A stretch of 33,088 nucleotides of DNA. Origin: Bacteroidota bacterium (GTDB lineage Bacteria; Bacteroidota; Bacteroidia; Bacteroidales; B39-G9). The notes below the pieces were generated by a model. It searched no databases and was not told where the DNA came from. It saw nothing but the letters and a program-made list of their open reading frames with translations. The stretch spans positions 1 to 33,088 of the forward strand of contig JADFUR010000080.1 of NCBI GenBank assembly GCA_015222055.1, written 5' to 3'. A program made the position numbers and the translations under genes. This document shows positions 25,981 to 33,088 of this stretch, piece after piece; position 1 is the first letter of the stretch; each line of letters opens with the position of its first letter.

Positions 25981-26040
25981 TTTGCGACTTAGAGGCTTTG
26001 CGACTGGGCGACTGGGCAATTTGGCGACTGGGCGACGGGG
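25981..26040. repeat. GC-rich octamer tandem repeat between channel and protease genes
   Basis: Seven consecutive 8-base units start at 25984, 25992, 26000, 26008, 26016, 26024 and 26032. All begin with G; three are exactly GCGACTGG and two others start GCGAC. The block is far richer in G and C than anything nearby and begins six bases after the channel stop codon. A frame running through it is not coding. Confidence 0.75.
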
Positions 26041-26078
26041 AGAATGTTAGTTTTATATGATTTTAAAAAAACAAAGCA

Positions 26079-28913
26079 ATGAAAAAATTAATATTTAGCA
26101 ATCTATTTTTATTTATTTTCATACTTAATTCGTCAGTATTTAGTCAAAATAGCACGCTCTTTCAAAACTCAAAAAATACTCAAGCGAACAAGTATATTCC
26201 TAACACAATAATAATTAAAATTAAACCCAAATTCAGAAGCTTATGTACTAATAGAAAAATTAAAAGCAATGAACTTGAAAATCTTATAAAAACAATAAAA
26301 ACAACATCAGTAACAAAAAAATTTCCACAAATTCACGAGCCAAAACAAAAATTCGATAAAAACGGAAACAAATTAGTTGATCTATCATTAATTTATGAAA
26401 TAAAATATAAATCAAAAACTTCTATCAATAAAATTATATCTCAGTTGAAATCAAACGAGATTATTGAGTATGCTCAGCCTCATTATTTACCTAAACTTTT
26501 ATATACACCAAACGATTTATTAAATACAAATCAGTATTATTTAAATACAATTCATGCTTTTGAAGCGTGGGATATTAGCAAAGGCGACAGCACAATAGTA
26601 ATTGGAATTACAGACACCGGGGTAGATATTGACCACGAAGATTTAATTAATAACATATCTTATAATAATAAAGATTTAATTAATGGTGTTGATGATGATA
26701 ATGATGGATTTACTGATAATTTTAGAGGTTGGGATTTAGGCGAAAACGATAATAATCCACAAGTTGGCGACAATAAACACGGCGTTTATGTCTCAGGTAT
26801 TGCTGCTGCAAAAACAGATAACGGCACAGGCATATCCGGTGTGGGATTTAATACTAAATTTTTGCCTGTAAAAATATCAAATCAAAACGGAGAATTAACA
26901 ATGTCCTACGAAGGAATTATTTATGCTGCCGATCACGGTTGCTCAATAATTAACTGCTCATGGGGAGGTACTGTTAAAGATCAATATGGGCAAGATATTG
27001 TTAATTATGCAACGTTTAACAAAAACGCCCTTGTAATTGCAGCAGCAGGCAATAGCAATAACGACGACTTAATTTATCCTGCATCTTTTGAAAATGTAAT
27101 TAGTGTTGCCGGAACCGACGAAAATGATATTAAATGGACAGGCACATCTTCTGGTTCTAATTATGGAATTTATGTTGATATTTGCGCTCCCGGAATGTAT
27201 ATCTACACTACCGACAACAATAACAATTACATTAAAACTTACTGGGGAACTTCATTTTCGGCACCTATTGTTGCAGGTTGTGCTGCTATTGCAAAATCTT
27301 TTTATCCTGACTATACGGCTCTTCAAATAGGCGAATTATTAAAAGCTAGTGCAGATAAAATAGACGACAAACTCGGAAATATTCTATATCAACACAAACT
27401 AGGTTCTGGTCGTGTAAATCTTTTTAAAGCACTTAGCAATACTGCACAAACTTCAATAAATTTTGATAATATTTCTTATACTGATAATAATGACAATGAA
27501 TTTGTAGCAGGCGATACAATCTTAATCACAGGAATATACACAAGCTATCTTTCACAAGTATCGAACACAACTGTTACTTTAAGTTGCACATCAGATAATA
27601 TTGAGATTATTAACGACAATAATTATATTGACACATTAAATACTTTAGAAACAATTTCGAACCAAAACAATCCTTTTGCAATAAAGATATTACCTAATAT
27701 CAATTATGACGAAAACATAGTTCTAAGACTTAATTACGACTACGGAAATTATCAAAAAATACAATATATTGACTTTTATGTAAATCCATCATTCATAAAT
27801 ATTGACACAAATAATATATCGACAACAATTACAAGCAACGGAAATATTGGATTTACAAACACAGCTGAAAGAAGCGGAATTGGTTTTATTTATAAGAAAA
27901 GCGAAAATCTTATTTTTGAAGGAGGATTATTAATAGGTAATTCCGCACAAAATGTGACTAATTGCATACGTGGCAGTAATGATTTTGAAACAATTTCTTT
28001 GCCTTCAACAATAAGCAATAATCCTGCTGTTGATTACAGTATTCAAACAATTTTTAATGATGATAAATCTGATGATAGTAAACTTGGACTAAAAATCTTG
28101 CAAAATAATTACGCTTGGGATAATGAGGAAGATGCGAATTATATAATTTATGAATATCTAATTATTAACAAAAATGCTTTTGATATAACTAATTTATATG
28201 TAGGGCTATTTGCAGATTGGGACATCACTTTTTATAATAGAAACAGAATTGATTTTGACAAAGACTTGAATTTAGCATACACCTACAGCACACAATCACC
28301 GGTATATTACACAGGTATTCAACTACTTTCGGGCACACCTATTAATCACTATGCAATTGATAATATTGAAGGAGGAAATGGCGGAGTCGACATTACTAAT
28401 GGTTTCTCAACGGAAGAAAAATGGTTTACCATGACTAACGAAAGAAACACAGCAGGTAACAAGTCTGACACAAGCGATGTTGCTGATGTTTTAAGCACAG
28501 GTCCGTTTAATATAAATTCAGAAGATACAGTTAAAATTGCTTTCGCTTTAGTTGCCAATAATAATTTATACAATTTAAAAAACAGTGCTGTTTATGCACA
28601 AGAAAAATATTTCAATATATATAATCAAAATAATATTAATGATGCAAATAAAAATTTATTTGAGGCCATTGTTTATCCTAATCCAACAAATAAAAATACT
28701 GAAATTAAATTTTATTCAAGCAGTAATAAACCAATTGAACTAAAAATTATTAATTCAATTGGAAATACTATCTTTATAAAAAAGATAAATTATACTAAAA
28801 CAGGGAAAAACACTATAAAGATTAATACTTCAGAAATTAGCAACGGAATTTACTTCATTAAATTAAAAACAAAAAACAGAACAATTTCAAAAAAGTTATT
28901 GATTATTCACTAA
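26079..28913 (+). CDS. Subtilisin-like (S8) serine protease with T9SS sorting tail
   Basis: 944 residues. A signal peptide (MKKLIFSNLFLFIFILNSSVFS) is followed by a fervidolysin-like propeptide (to about 150; IIIKIKPKF, IIEYAQPHYLP). The catalytic domain (about 155-460) has Asp in IGITDTGVDIDHEDL, His in KHGVYVSGIAA, the oxyanion Asn in VIAAAGNSN and Ser in GTSFSAPIVAG. An acidic DDDNDGFTDN loop probably binds calcium. About 380 residues of beta-rich sequence follow, then a T9SS type A tail from IVYPNPTNKN to KKLLIIH. The protein is therefore expected at the cell surface or outside. It is the second T9SS cargo within 4 kb. It is single-gene by spacing, with the GC-rich octamer repeat just upstream. 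Confidence 0.92.
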   Translation: MKKLIFSNLFLFIFILNSSVFSQNSTLFQNSKNTQANKYIPNTIIIKIKPKFRSLCTNRKIKSNELENLIKTIKTTSVTKKFPQIHEPKQKFDKNGNKLVDLSLIYEIKYKSKTSINKIISQLKSNEIIEYAQPHYLPKLLYTPNDLLNTNQYYLNTIHAFEAWDISKGDSTIVIGITDTGVDIDHEDLINNISYNNKDLINGVDDDNDGFTDNFRGWDLGENDNNPQVGDNKHGVYVSGIAAAKTDNGTGISGVGFNTKFLPVKISNQNGELTMSYEGIIYAADHGCSIINCSWGGTVKDQYGQDIVNYATFNKNALVIAAAGNSNNDDLIYPASFENVISVAGTDENDIKWTGTSSGSNYGIYVDICAPGMYIYTTDNNNNYIKTYWGTSFSAPIVAGCAAIAKSFYPDYTALQIGELLKASADKIDDKLGNILYQHKLGSGRVNLFKALSNTAQTSINFDNISYTDNNDNEFVAGDTILITGIYTSYLSQVSNTTVTLSCTSDNIEIINDNNYIDTLNTLETISNQNNPFAIKILPNINYDENIVLRLNYDYGNYQKIQYIDFYVNPSFINIDTNNISTTITSNGNIGFTNTAERSGIGFIYKKSENLIFEGGLLIGNSAQNVTNCIRGSNDFETISLPSTISNNPAVDYSIQTIFNDDKSDDSKLGLKILQNNYAWDNEEDANYIIYEYLIINKNAFDITNLYVGLFADWDITFYNRNRIDFDKDLNLAYTYSTQSPVYYTGIQLLSGTPINHYAIDNIEGGNGGVDITNGFSTEEKWFTMTNERNTAGNKSDTSDVADVLSTGPFNINSEDTVKIAFALVANNNLYNLKNSAVYAQEKYFNIYNQNNINDANKNLFEAIVYPNPTNKNTEIKFYSSSNKPIELKIINSIGNTIFIKKINYTKTGKNTIKINTSEISNGIYFIKLKTKNRTISKKLLIIH

Positions 28914-29174
28914 AATTAAGGATTTTGTAGACGTTCACACGGTAATAAATTAAGTTTATTTATACTTTAAAAGTCATTAATTCCTGCCCCGTAATGAAGC
29001 GTATCGGTGTCATTGATTGCCATTAGTAGTCATTAATTGTTATTGGGATTCATTAAGAACAAATGAATAATTTTGTGAAATTCTCGATAAATCGGAATTT
29101 TATAGGACAGGCGACGAAGTCAAATGACAACAAATGAAGTGAAACAAATGGCAAAAATAAAATTCAATAAACGG
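28914..29174. repeat. Intergenic region with a 10-base phased repeat and a hairpin
   Basis: Five in-phase 10-base units occupy 29009-29058 (GTCATTGATT, GCCATTAGTA, GTCATTAATT, GTTATTGGGA, TTCATTAAGA), all with ATT at positions 4-6. Downstream, AAATTC (29078-29083) with GAATTT (29095-29100) and CGAT (29085-29088) with ATCG (29091-29094) form a nested hairpin. No gene was seen. It separates the convergent protease and TrmH-like genes, so one function may be transcription termination, but no T-run follows the hairpin. Confidence 0.55.
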
Positions 29175-29852
29175 TTAGGTGGTTTTATTGTTTTTAATAA
29201 ACTCTTTCTCAATAGCATCTGATTTGTTTATTGATTGTTTTAGCCATTGAATTTTCAAATCATCTTTTGCATCATCTGTTAGTTGCCAATTAATGTTTGA
29301 GTTTCGCAATTTATGTGTTAGGTGATGTAAAATAATTGCAGCAGAAACAGAAATATTAAAACTCTCGGTAAAGCCGAACATAGGGATTTTCAAAAACTCA
29401 TCGGCATTATTAAGCACTGTTTCGGAAAGTCCTGTAAGTTCCGTACCAAAAAACAGAGCAAATTTACCTTTGTTTAAATCAAAATCTTCTAAATTAACAT
29501 CATCTAAATGGGGAGTTGTTGCAACTATTCGATATCCTTTATTTTTCAAACTTGAAATTGTTTCTAAAGTGTTATTTTCTGAATTGCTATATTTTTTTAG
29601 GTTTAACCACTTGTAAGAGCCTAAAGCAACTTCCGGATTAACTTTATATTCATTTCTATTCTCAATAATGTGTACATCTTGAAGTCCGAAACAATCACAG
29701 GAACGTAATACTGCGCTGGCATTTTGTGATTGAAAAATATCTTCGAGAACAACTGTAATATAATTCGTTCTACAATTAATAATTTCATCAAACAATTTTA
29801 CACGGTGTTCTGTAGCAAATTTTGATAAATATTTTATTAATTCTTTCTTCAT
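29175..29852 (-). CDS. trmH: SpoU-family tRNA/rRNA 2'-O-methyltransferase, TrmH-like
   Basis: 225 residues. The three SPOUT motifs are visible: NASAVLRSCDCFG (motif 1, with the N and R of the family), ALFFGTELTGLSETVLNNAD (motif 2) and ESFNISVSAAIILH (motif 3). The N-terminal helical extension (KYLSKFATEHRVKLFDEI) and the C-terminal basic helix match TrmH, which methylates the ribose of G18 in tRNA using S-adenosylmethionine through a knotted fold. The length is normal. The HU terminator lies just upstream, so it needs its own promoter; none was clear. Other SpoU methyltransferases are possible, but the TrmH arrangement fits best. Confidence 0.85.
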   Translation of the reverse strand: MKKELIKYLSKFATEHRVKLFDEIINCRTNYITVVLEDIFQSQNASAVLRSCDCFGLQDVHIIENRNEYKVNPEVALGSYKWLNLKKYSNSENNTLETISSLKNKGYRIVATTPHLDDVNLEDFDLNKGKFALFFGTELTGLSETVLNNADEFLKIPMFGFTESFNISVSAAIILHHLTHKLRNSNINWQLTDDAKDDLKIQWLKQSINKSDAIEKEFIKNNKTT

Positions 29853-29899
29853 TAAATTCTTTTGAATCGTCTTAAAATAGGCTGACGATTTTTAATAAA

Positions 29900-29935
29900 A
29901 AAAAGGAAGTAATTAACAGAGGTCACTTCCTTTTT
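29900..29935 (-). terminator. Terminator of the HU gene
   Basis: On the minus strand an 11-base perfect stem (AAAAAGGAAGT, 29935-29925, with ACTTCCTTTTT, 29910-29900) encloses a 14-base loop and runs on into more T residues to 29897. It lies 19 bases after the HU stop codon. Confidence 0.9.
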
Positions 29936-29954
29936 ATCAAATACAAATGTCTTT

Positions 29955-30227
29955 TTATTGCACAGTGCTTGATAAGTCGCTACCTGCTTTAAATTTAACA
30001 ACTTTTTTTGCAGGGATAATAATTTCTTTTCCTGTTTGAGGATTTCTACCAGTTCTTTCTTTTCTTTCATTTACTGAAAAAGATCCGAAACCTACTAGAG
30101 CTACTCTATCACCAGTTTTCAAAGCGCCAGAAGTAGTTTCTACAAATGCGTCTAATGCTTTTTTAGCGTCAGCTTTAGTTAATTGTGATTTTGATGCTAT
30201 AGCATCGATTAATTGTGCTTTGTTCAT
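29955..30227 (-). CDS. hup: HU-family DNA-binding nucleoid protein
   Basis: 90 residues, the standard HU length. It begins MNKAQLIDAIASKSQLTKADAKKALDAF-like and has the signature GFGSFSVNERKERTGRNPQTG followed by the beta-arm EIIIPAKKVVKFKAG with the DNA-intercalating proline. HU dimers bend and compact DNA without sequence specificity. The base composition of this gene is richer in G and C than its neighbours, consistent with high expression. It is monocistronic, with a textbook promoter upstream and a strong terminator downstream. Confidence 0.96.
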   Translation of the reverse strand: MNKAQLIDAIASKSQLTKADAKKALDAFVETTSGALKTGDRVALVGFGSFSVNERKERTGRNPQTGKEIIIPAKKVVKFKAGSDLSSTVQ

Positions 30228-30272
30228 AAGTATAATTTTTAGTTAATTTTATAAAAAAAGTTCTCTTCAATG

Positions 30273-30303
30273 CAAATATAGAGTATTTCTTAACTTTAGC
30301 AAA
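30273..30303 (-). promoter_or_regulatory. Promoter of the HU gene
   Basis: On the minus strand TTTG (30303-30300), a 19-base spacer and TATATTTG (30280-30273) match the Bacteroidota primary-sigma consensus exactly. The leader to the ATG at 30227 would be about 40 bases. Confidence 0.8.
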
Positions 30304-30610
30304 TATTATTTTAAAAATATTTAAAAAAAACACGATTATTTTGATTTTTTTCTAAAAAAAAGAGTTAAAAACCATTATTATGTTAAATATAAGCACTTTC
30401 TCTCACATTTATCGGCATCTGAATAATGAAATGAAATCATATTATTTCATTAAAAAAAATAAATCGTTTTTATAATCTCATTGAAAATCTACAGAGAAAC
30501 GTTTTTCCCATTTTCTCGAATTTTAATTAGACCTATTACGAGCCTACAACAATCTGAATAATAGAGCTTTATTAAAAATATGAAAAAAAAGTAAAAATAA
30601 AGTGAATTTA
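30304..30610. other. Intergenic region between HU promoter and tRNA-Ser
   Basis: No gene seen. One inverted repeat, TAATGAAAT (30424-30432) with ATTTCATTA (30444-30452), has an 11-base loop. A frame covering part of this region on the minus strand reads through the tRNA and is spurious. Confidence 0.5.
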
Positions 30611-30643
30611 TTGAATTAAAAATAAAATATTTTTCTATTTTTG
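30611..30643 (+). promoter_or_regulatory. Promoter of tRNA-Ser
   Basis: TTG (30611-30613) and, 22 bases later, TATTTTTG (30636-30643), a full -7 match. The mature tRNA begins only five bases after the -7 element, so transcription would start at or very near the first tRNA nucleotide. Confidence 0.6.
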
Positions 30644-30647
30644 CGGT

Positions 30648-30732
30648 GGAGAAATGGCAGAGTGGTCGAATGCGACGGTCTTGAAAACCGCTGAGGGTCA
30701 CACCTCCGGGGGTTCGAATCCCTCTTTCTCCG
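30648..30732 (+). tRNA. tRNA-Ser (anticodon UGA)
   Basis: 85 bases folding as a class II tRNA. The acceptor stem is GGAGAAA (30648-30654) with TTTCTCC (30725-30731) and discriminator G. The D arm is followed by an anticodon stem CGGT/ACCG with loop CTTGAAA, anticodon TGA. A long variable arm (TGAGGGTCACACCTC region) and a T loop with GGTTCGAATC complete it. The CCA end is not encoded. It decodes UCA and related serine codons. Confidence 0.95.
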
Positions 30733-30735
30733 CTG

Positions 30736-30769
30736 AAAGGTTTGCAAAATTTTTGCAAACCTTTTTTTT
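30736..30769 (+). terminator. Terminator behind tRNA-Ser
   Basis: AAAGGTTTGCAAA (30736-30748) pairs perfectly over 13 bases with TTTGCAAACCTTT (30752-30764), three-base loop, T-run to 30769. It lies three bases after the tRNA and just before the stop of the convergent DUF4252 gene, so it may also help end that operon. Confidence 0.92.
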
Positions 30770-30776
30770 ATATTTA

Positions 30777-31274
30777 TTATTCCGAGCTTGTATTTCTAAC
30801 CTTATTTGTATCAATAGCTTTCACAAACTTTTTAATATCTTTTTCTGTAAAATCACCTTCAATACTCATTACAATAAACGAATTTGATTCTTCAATTAGC
30901 ATTATTATTTCTGAAATTGAGTTACCATCGTCTCGTGCTTTAAAAATTATATCACTTGAGGAATCTGCAATTATCATCACATCTTTATACATTTCGCTTG
31001 GCAAATATTCATATAACATTGGCAGTAATGCGTTTGCAGAATCCTCAGCAATAAAAAAAGTTAAATTATCTATATCTTTTAAAAATTGCTTAAGCTCTTT
31101 ATCATCCTTCTTATTAATAAACATAGCCATTAAATCTGTTGGAAGTCTAAAATTAACTACATTCTCAGAACCTTTATATAACTTGTAGAATGAAGGATAA
31201 TCTTTTTTTTCATTTGATGCCATACAAGATGTATATATCAGCACTACTAATATTACGCTTATTATTTTTTTCAT
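30777..31274 (-). CDS. DUF4252 family lipoprotein
   Basis: 165 residues. MKKIISVILVVLIYTSC looks like a lipoprotein signal with cysteine at 17, although the residue three before it is Tyr rather than the usual Leu. The mature part has the DUF4252 layout: a helical LKQFLKDIDNLTFFIAED segment, YEYLPSEMYKDVMIIADSSS, then IIMLIEESNSFIVMSIEGDFTEKDIKKF near the C-terminus. The biochemical role of DUF4252 is not known. It is the last gene of the second ECF operon, 40 bases after a paralogue, and is probably exported to the periplasmic face of a membrane. Confidence 0.85.
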   Translation of the reverse strand: MKKIISVILVVLIYTSCMASNEKKDYPSFYKLYKGSENVVNFRLPTDLMAMFINKKDDKELKQFLKDIDNLTFFIAEDSANALLPMLYEYLPSEMYKDVMIIADSSSDIIFKARDDGNSISEIIMLIEESNSFIVMSIEGDFTEKDIKKFVKAIDTNKVRNTSSE

Positions 31275-31314
31275 TTTTAGTTTGTTTTATTTAACATTAA
31301 TTTAAAAGATCTAT

Positions 31315-31833
31315 TTATTCACGAATTTTATCTAAATGCTCAAAACCTTTAACATTCATTGTTTTTGACAGTTTTGATACTTGCCTCAAAGTAATATCTC
31401 CTTCTAAATAAATTAAAACAGGTTCAGGCGTTCCATATACAATCATTATAAATTCTGAAATTCTTTTACCTTTTTCATTTATTAAAAATTTAATGGTTTC
31501 TCTCCCCTCTTTTATTATCATCAATTCTTTGTAAATTGATTCTGGTAGCGTAGATAAAATTTCTTTTTCAAATTTAGTATCTGAGTTTACGTAAAAAGAA
31601 GAATCAACTGTTAATATTTTTATTGAAGTTAGATTTGAAGTTACTTCTTTAAAATCTTTCTCCTCTTTCTCATTGCTTATTTTTGAGAAAAGATCGAACA
31701 TATATTGTGTAATATGTACTGACGTATAGCCTTTTTCTCCCGAATGTTTATTAAAAAAACTATTAGCCGGTGTTTCCTGTGCCATTGTTAAAAATGGTAT
31801 TAACATTATGGCAATTAATATTTTACTTCTCAT
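31315..31833 (-). CDS. DUF4252 family secreted protein
   Basis: 172 residues with a type I signal peptide (MRSKILIAIMLIPFLTMAQ; likely cut before Gln). The body follows the same plan as the next gene: VTSNLTSIKILTVDSS, LPESIYKELMIIKEGRE, FIMIVYGTPEPVLIYLEGDITLRQVSKL. The two proteins are diverged paralogues. The start overlaps the end of the putative anti-sigma gene by 11 bases, suggesting translational coupling. In Bacteroidota DUF4252 genes often follow an ECF sigma gene with a small membrane protein, as here. Function unknown. Confidence 0.86.
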   Translation of the reverse strand: MRSKILIAIMLIPFLTMAQETPANSFFNKHSGEKGYTSVHITQYMFDLFSKISNEKEEKDFKEVTSNLTSIKILTVDSSFYVNSDTKFEKEILSTLPESIYKELMIIKEGRETIKFLINEKGKRISEFIMIVYGTPEPVLIYLEGDITLRQVSKLSKTMNVKGFEHLDKIRE

Positions 31834-32299
31834 TTTCTTTCGTTTTAATTAATAATTCTGATTTGTTAAACTGACTTAATTTGTTTAAATTTTTTGTACC
31901 GTTATTAAAATTTTGCGCAACGGCAAATAAAGCTTGTTTTGTGTATTTTTCAGCTATTGCTTTATCGGTAATAGCCTGGCCATTATAATATGCATATATT
32001 ATTTTATTCCTTTTTGTATCCATTTTCGGAAAAATTACAAACATTGAAATTATCAAACTTGCAGCAATTCCTGTGATATATATATATCGTTTTATATTTC
32101 TTTTTGGCAGATGTATCTTTTTGTGAAATTTTATTGATTTTTCTTCATTAAAAGCTTTAAATATTGACTTAGCAAAAATTAAATTTTCAGGGATATCTTT
32201 GTTATTGCTAAAAAAAATTCTCAATTCATTTTCTTCGGCAATACTTGTTTCTGCCTCAAAATATTTATTTAACAGATTTTCTATTCTTTTAAAGTCCAT
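31823..32299 (-). CDS. Membrane protein, putative anti-sigma factor of the second ECF unit
   Basis: 158 residues. A cytoplasmic N-terminal part (1-66; MDFKRIENLLNKYFEAETSIAEEN resembles the N-termini of Bacteroidota anti-sigma and FecR-like proteins), one membrane helix near 69-88 (YIYITGIAASLIISMFVIF) and a periplasmic tail of about 70 residues. It overlaps the ECF gene by 11 bases at its start and the first DUF4252 gene by 11 bases at its end. There is no zinc-binding ZAS motif. Role inferred from topology and place. Confidence 0.72.
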   Translation of the reverse strand: MDFKRIENLLNKYFEAETSIAEENELRIFFSNNKDIPENLIFAKSIFKAFNEEKSIKFHKKIHLPKRNIKRYIYITGIAASLIISMFVIFPKMDTKRNKIIYAYYNGQAITDKAIAEKYTKQALFAVAQNFNNGTKNLNKLSQFNKSELLIKTKENEK

Positions 32300-32792
32300 A
32301 ATTAATTGTTTTAATTAATTCTTGCTTTACAGCTTTTCGTGCTCTCGACAAACTAACTCTCACTGCATTTATATCAATTCCTGTAAGTTCAGATATTTCT
32401 TTAAATTCATAAGCTTCAATATCACGCAAATGAATTATTATTCTTTGTTTTTCGGGCAATTGAGCGATTAGTAACTTTATTTTATCAGAAATATCTTTTT
32501 CTTCATTTTTAGGCTCTATTGAATTATTATGCAAGGATTTTAATTCTTTAAAGCTATTTATAACAACATTCTTATGTTTGATCTTATCAAGGCATAAATT
32601 TTTTGTTGAACGCATTAAAAAGGATTCTATATTTTCATATTTATCAATCCATTCTTGATTTAGCCAAAGCTTTTCGAAAATATCTTGAGTAACATCTTCG
32701 GCTTCAGCTTCATCTTTTAAGATTGCTCGAGCAAACCTAAAAATTTTATCTTTCAACAAAGTAACAATATTCTTATAGTCTCTTTTAATCAT
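32289..32792 (-). CDS. ECF RNA polymerase sigma factor
   Basis: 167 residues. Region 2 has LKDEAEAEDVTQDIFEKLW and the IESFLMRSTKNLCLDKIKHK segment. Region 4 has LPEKQRIIIHLRDIEAYEFKEISELTG and a recognition helix ending INAVRVSLSRARKAVKQEL. The ATG at 32792 gives the usual short N-terminus MIKRDYKNIVTLLKDKIF. First gene of a four-gene operon with a membrane protein and two DUF4252 proteins. It is clearly diverged from the ECF factor at 20272-20829, so the two operons answer different signals. No consensus promoter was seen upstream, which would fit autoregulation by its own sigma factor. Confidence 0.93.
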   Translation of the reverse strand: MIKRDYKNIVTLLKDKIFRFARAILKDEAEAEDVTQDIFEKLWLNQEWIDKYENIESFLMRSTKNLCLDKIKHKNVVINSFKELKSLHNNSIEPKNEEKDISDKIKLLIAQLPEKQRIIIHLRDIEAYEFKEISELTGIDINAVRVSLSRARKAVKQELIKTINYGL

Positions 32793-33088
32793 TCTGTAGT
32801 AAGACGATTTAGATTAAAAAACATTACAGCAATGTATGATTTTTTATTGAGGCGGTAAAAAAATAAATATTTATTTATGAATTTTTAGCAAGCAGAATCA
32901 TTTTTATTCAAGACCTTAAGGTCTAACGAATTTGATAAATCTAAAACACACCCCGCTAAGCGAAGTTTGCAAGTTCGCTTTATCATTCAACCATTTTCAA
33001 ATACTATTAATATACTACTTGAAATATTAAGTAATATAATTTATCTTGTTCTTTAATTTGATAAGCGGTTGACATCTTTTTTTGTTAC
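32793..33088. other. Intergenic end of window with palindromes
   Basis: No gene seen. It holds a perfect 14-base palindrome AGACCTTAAGGTCT (32911-32924) and a hairpin with 7-base perfect arms AAGCGAA (32958-32964) and TTCGCTT (32974-32980). Both lie 120-190 bases upstream of the ECF operon. Confidence 0.5.

Noticed and set aside
25854-26060. Small open frame over the end of the channel gene and the octamer repeat
   Set aside because: It overlaps the pore-coding sequence in another frame and then reads the repeat as RLGDWAIWRLGD; it is an artefact of the repeat.
29852-30070. 72-codon frame opposite the end of the HU gene
   Set aside because: It overlaps HU and its terminator in another frame and has no independent support.
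30489-30887. Short frames reading through tRNA-Ser (one with GERGIRTPGG)
   Set aside because: This peptide is a well-known spurious translation of a serine tRNA. The RNA gene explains the sequence.

Overview
The window reads as a chromosomal segment of an anaerobic or facultative member of the Bacteroidota, probably a Bacteroidales/Marinilabiliales-type lineage. The DNA is strongly AT-rich and starts rarely show a Shine-Dalgarno sequence. Several genes have Bacteroidota-type promoters (TTTG about 19-22 bases before TAnnTTTG). Two secreted proteins end in type IX secretion sorting tails, and an HU gene, DUF4252 lipoproteins and a giant propeller histidine kinase fit the same phylum. The assignment is inferred from gene content; there is no rRNA here.

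Layout. 1-5.2 kb (+): formate module with a FocA/NirC channel, a cysteine-type molybdopterin formate dehydrogenase, and two electron-transfer subunits of the AsrA/AsrB (sulfhydrogenase beta/gamma) type. Together they probably take up formate and pass its electrons to NAD(P) or another soluble carrier. 5.2-8.2 kb: a membrane-anchored MutS-family ATPase gene (-), followed by an accessory patch. The patch holds two copies of a REP-like double-hairpin repeat, a decayed helix-turn-helix fragment, and a 129-residue orphan gene bracketed by inverted TGTTGGCTRTARTT motifs and a 134-base attC-like palindrome, so it resembles a single integron-type cassette. 8.2-12.7 kb (-): a three-gene operon of lipoprotein, secreted protein and TerB-ABC-permease fusion. 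12.95-15.1 kb (+): an S9-family peptidase sharing a hairpin terminator with the convergent 1351-residue sensor kinase. 15.15-20.16 kb (-): that kinase and, upstream of it, a LytTR response regulator.

20.2-21.7 kb (+): an ECF sigma factor with a putative membrane anti-sigma factor and a Spy/CpxP-like periplasmic protein, a plausible envelope-stress unit. 22.1-24.1 kb (+): a small unknown gene overlapping an FG-GAP/UnbV protein secreted by T9SS. 24.2-26.0 kb (+): a two-helix potassium-channel pore joined to a soluble N-terminal region that carries 18 tandem 12-residue repeats, the most unusual protein in the window. 26.1-28.9 kb (+): a T9SS subtilisin-like protease. 29.2-30.2 kb (-): TrmH-like RNA methyltransferase and HU. 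30.65 kb (+): tRNA-Ser(UGA). 30.8-32.8 kb (-): a second ECF sigma unit with a membrane anti-sigma candidate and two DUF4252 proteins, with 11-base overlaps between the first three genes.

Main leads: the repeat-gated channel candidate, the integron-like cassette around 7.6-8.2 kb, the paired REP-like elements, the octamer and decamer tandem repeats in intergenic DNA, and the formate dehydrogenase-AsrAB-like complex. I found no CRISPR array, prophage, intact transposase or restriction system.
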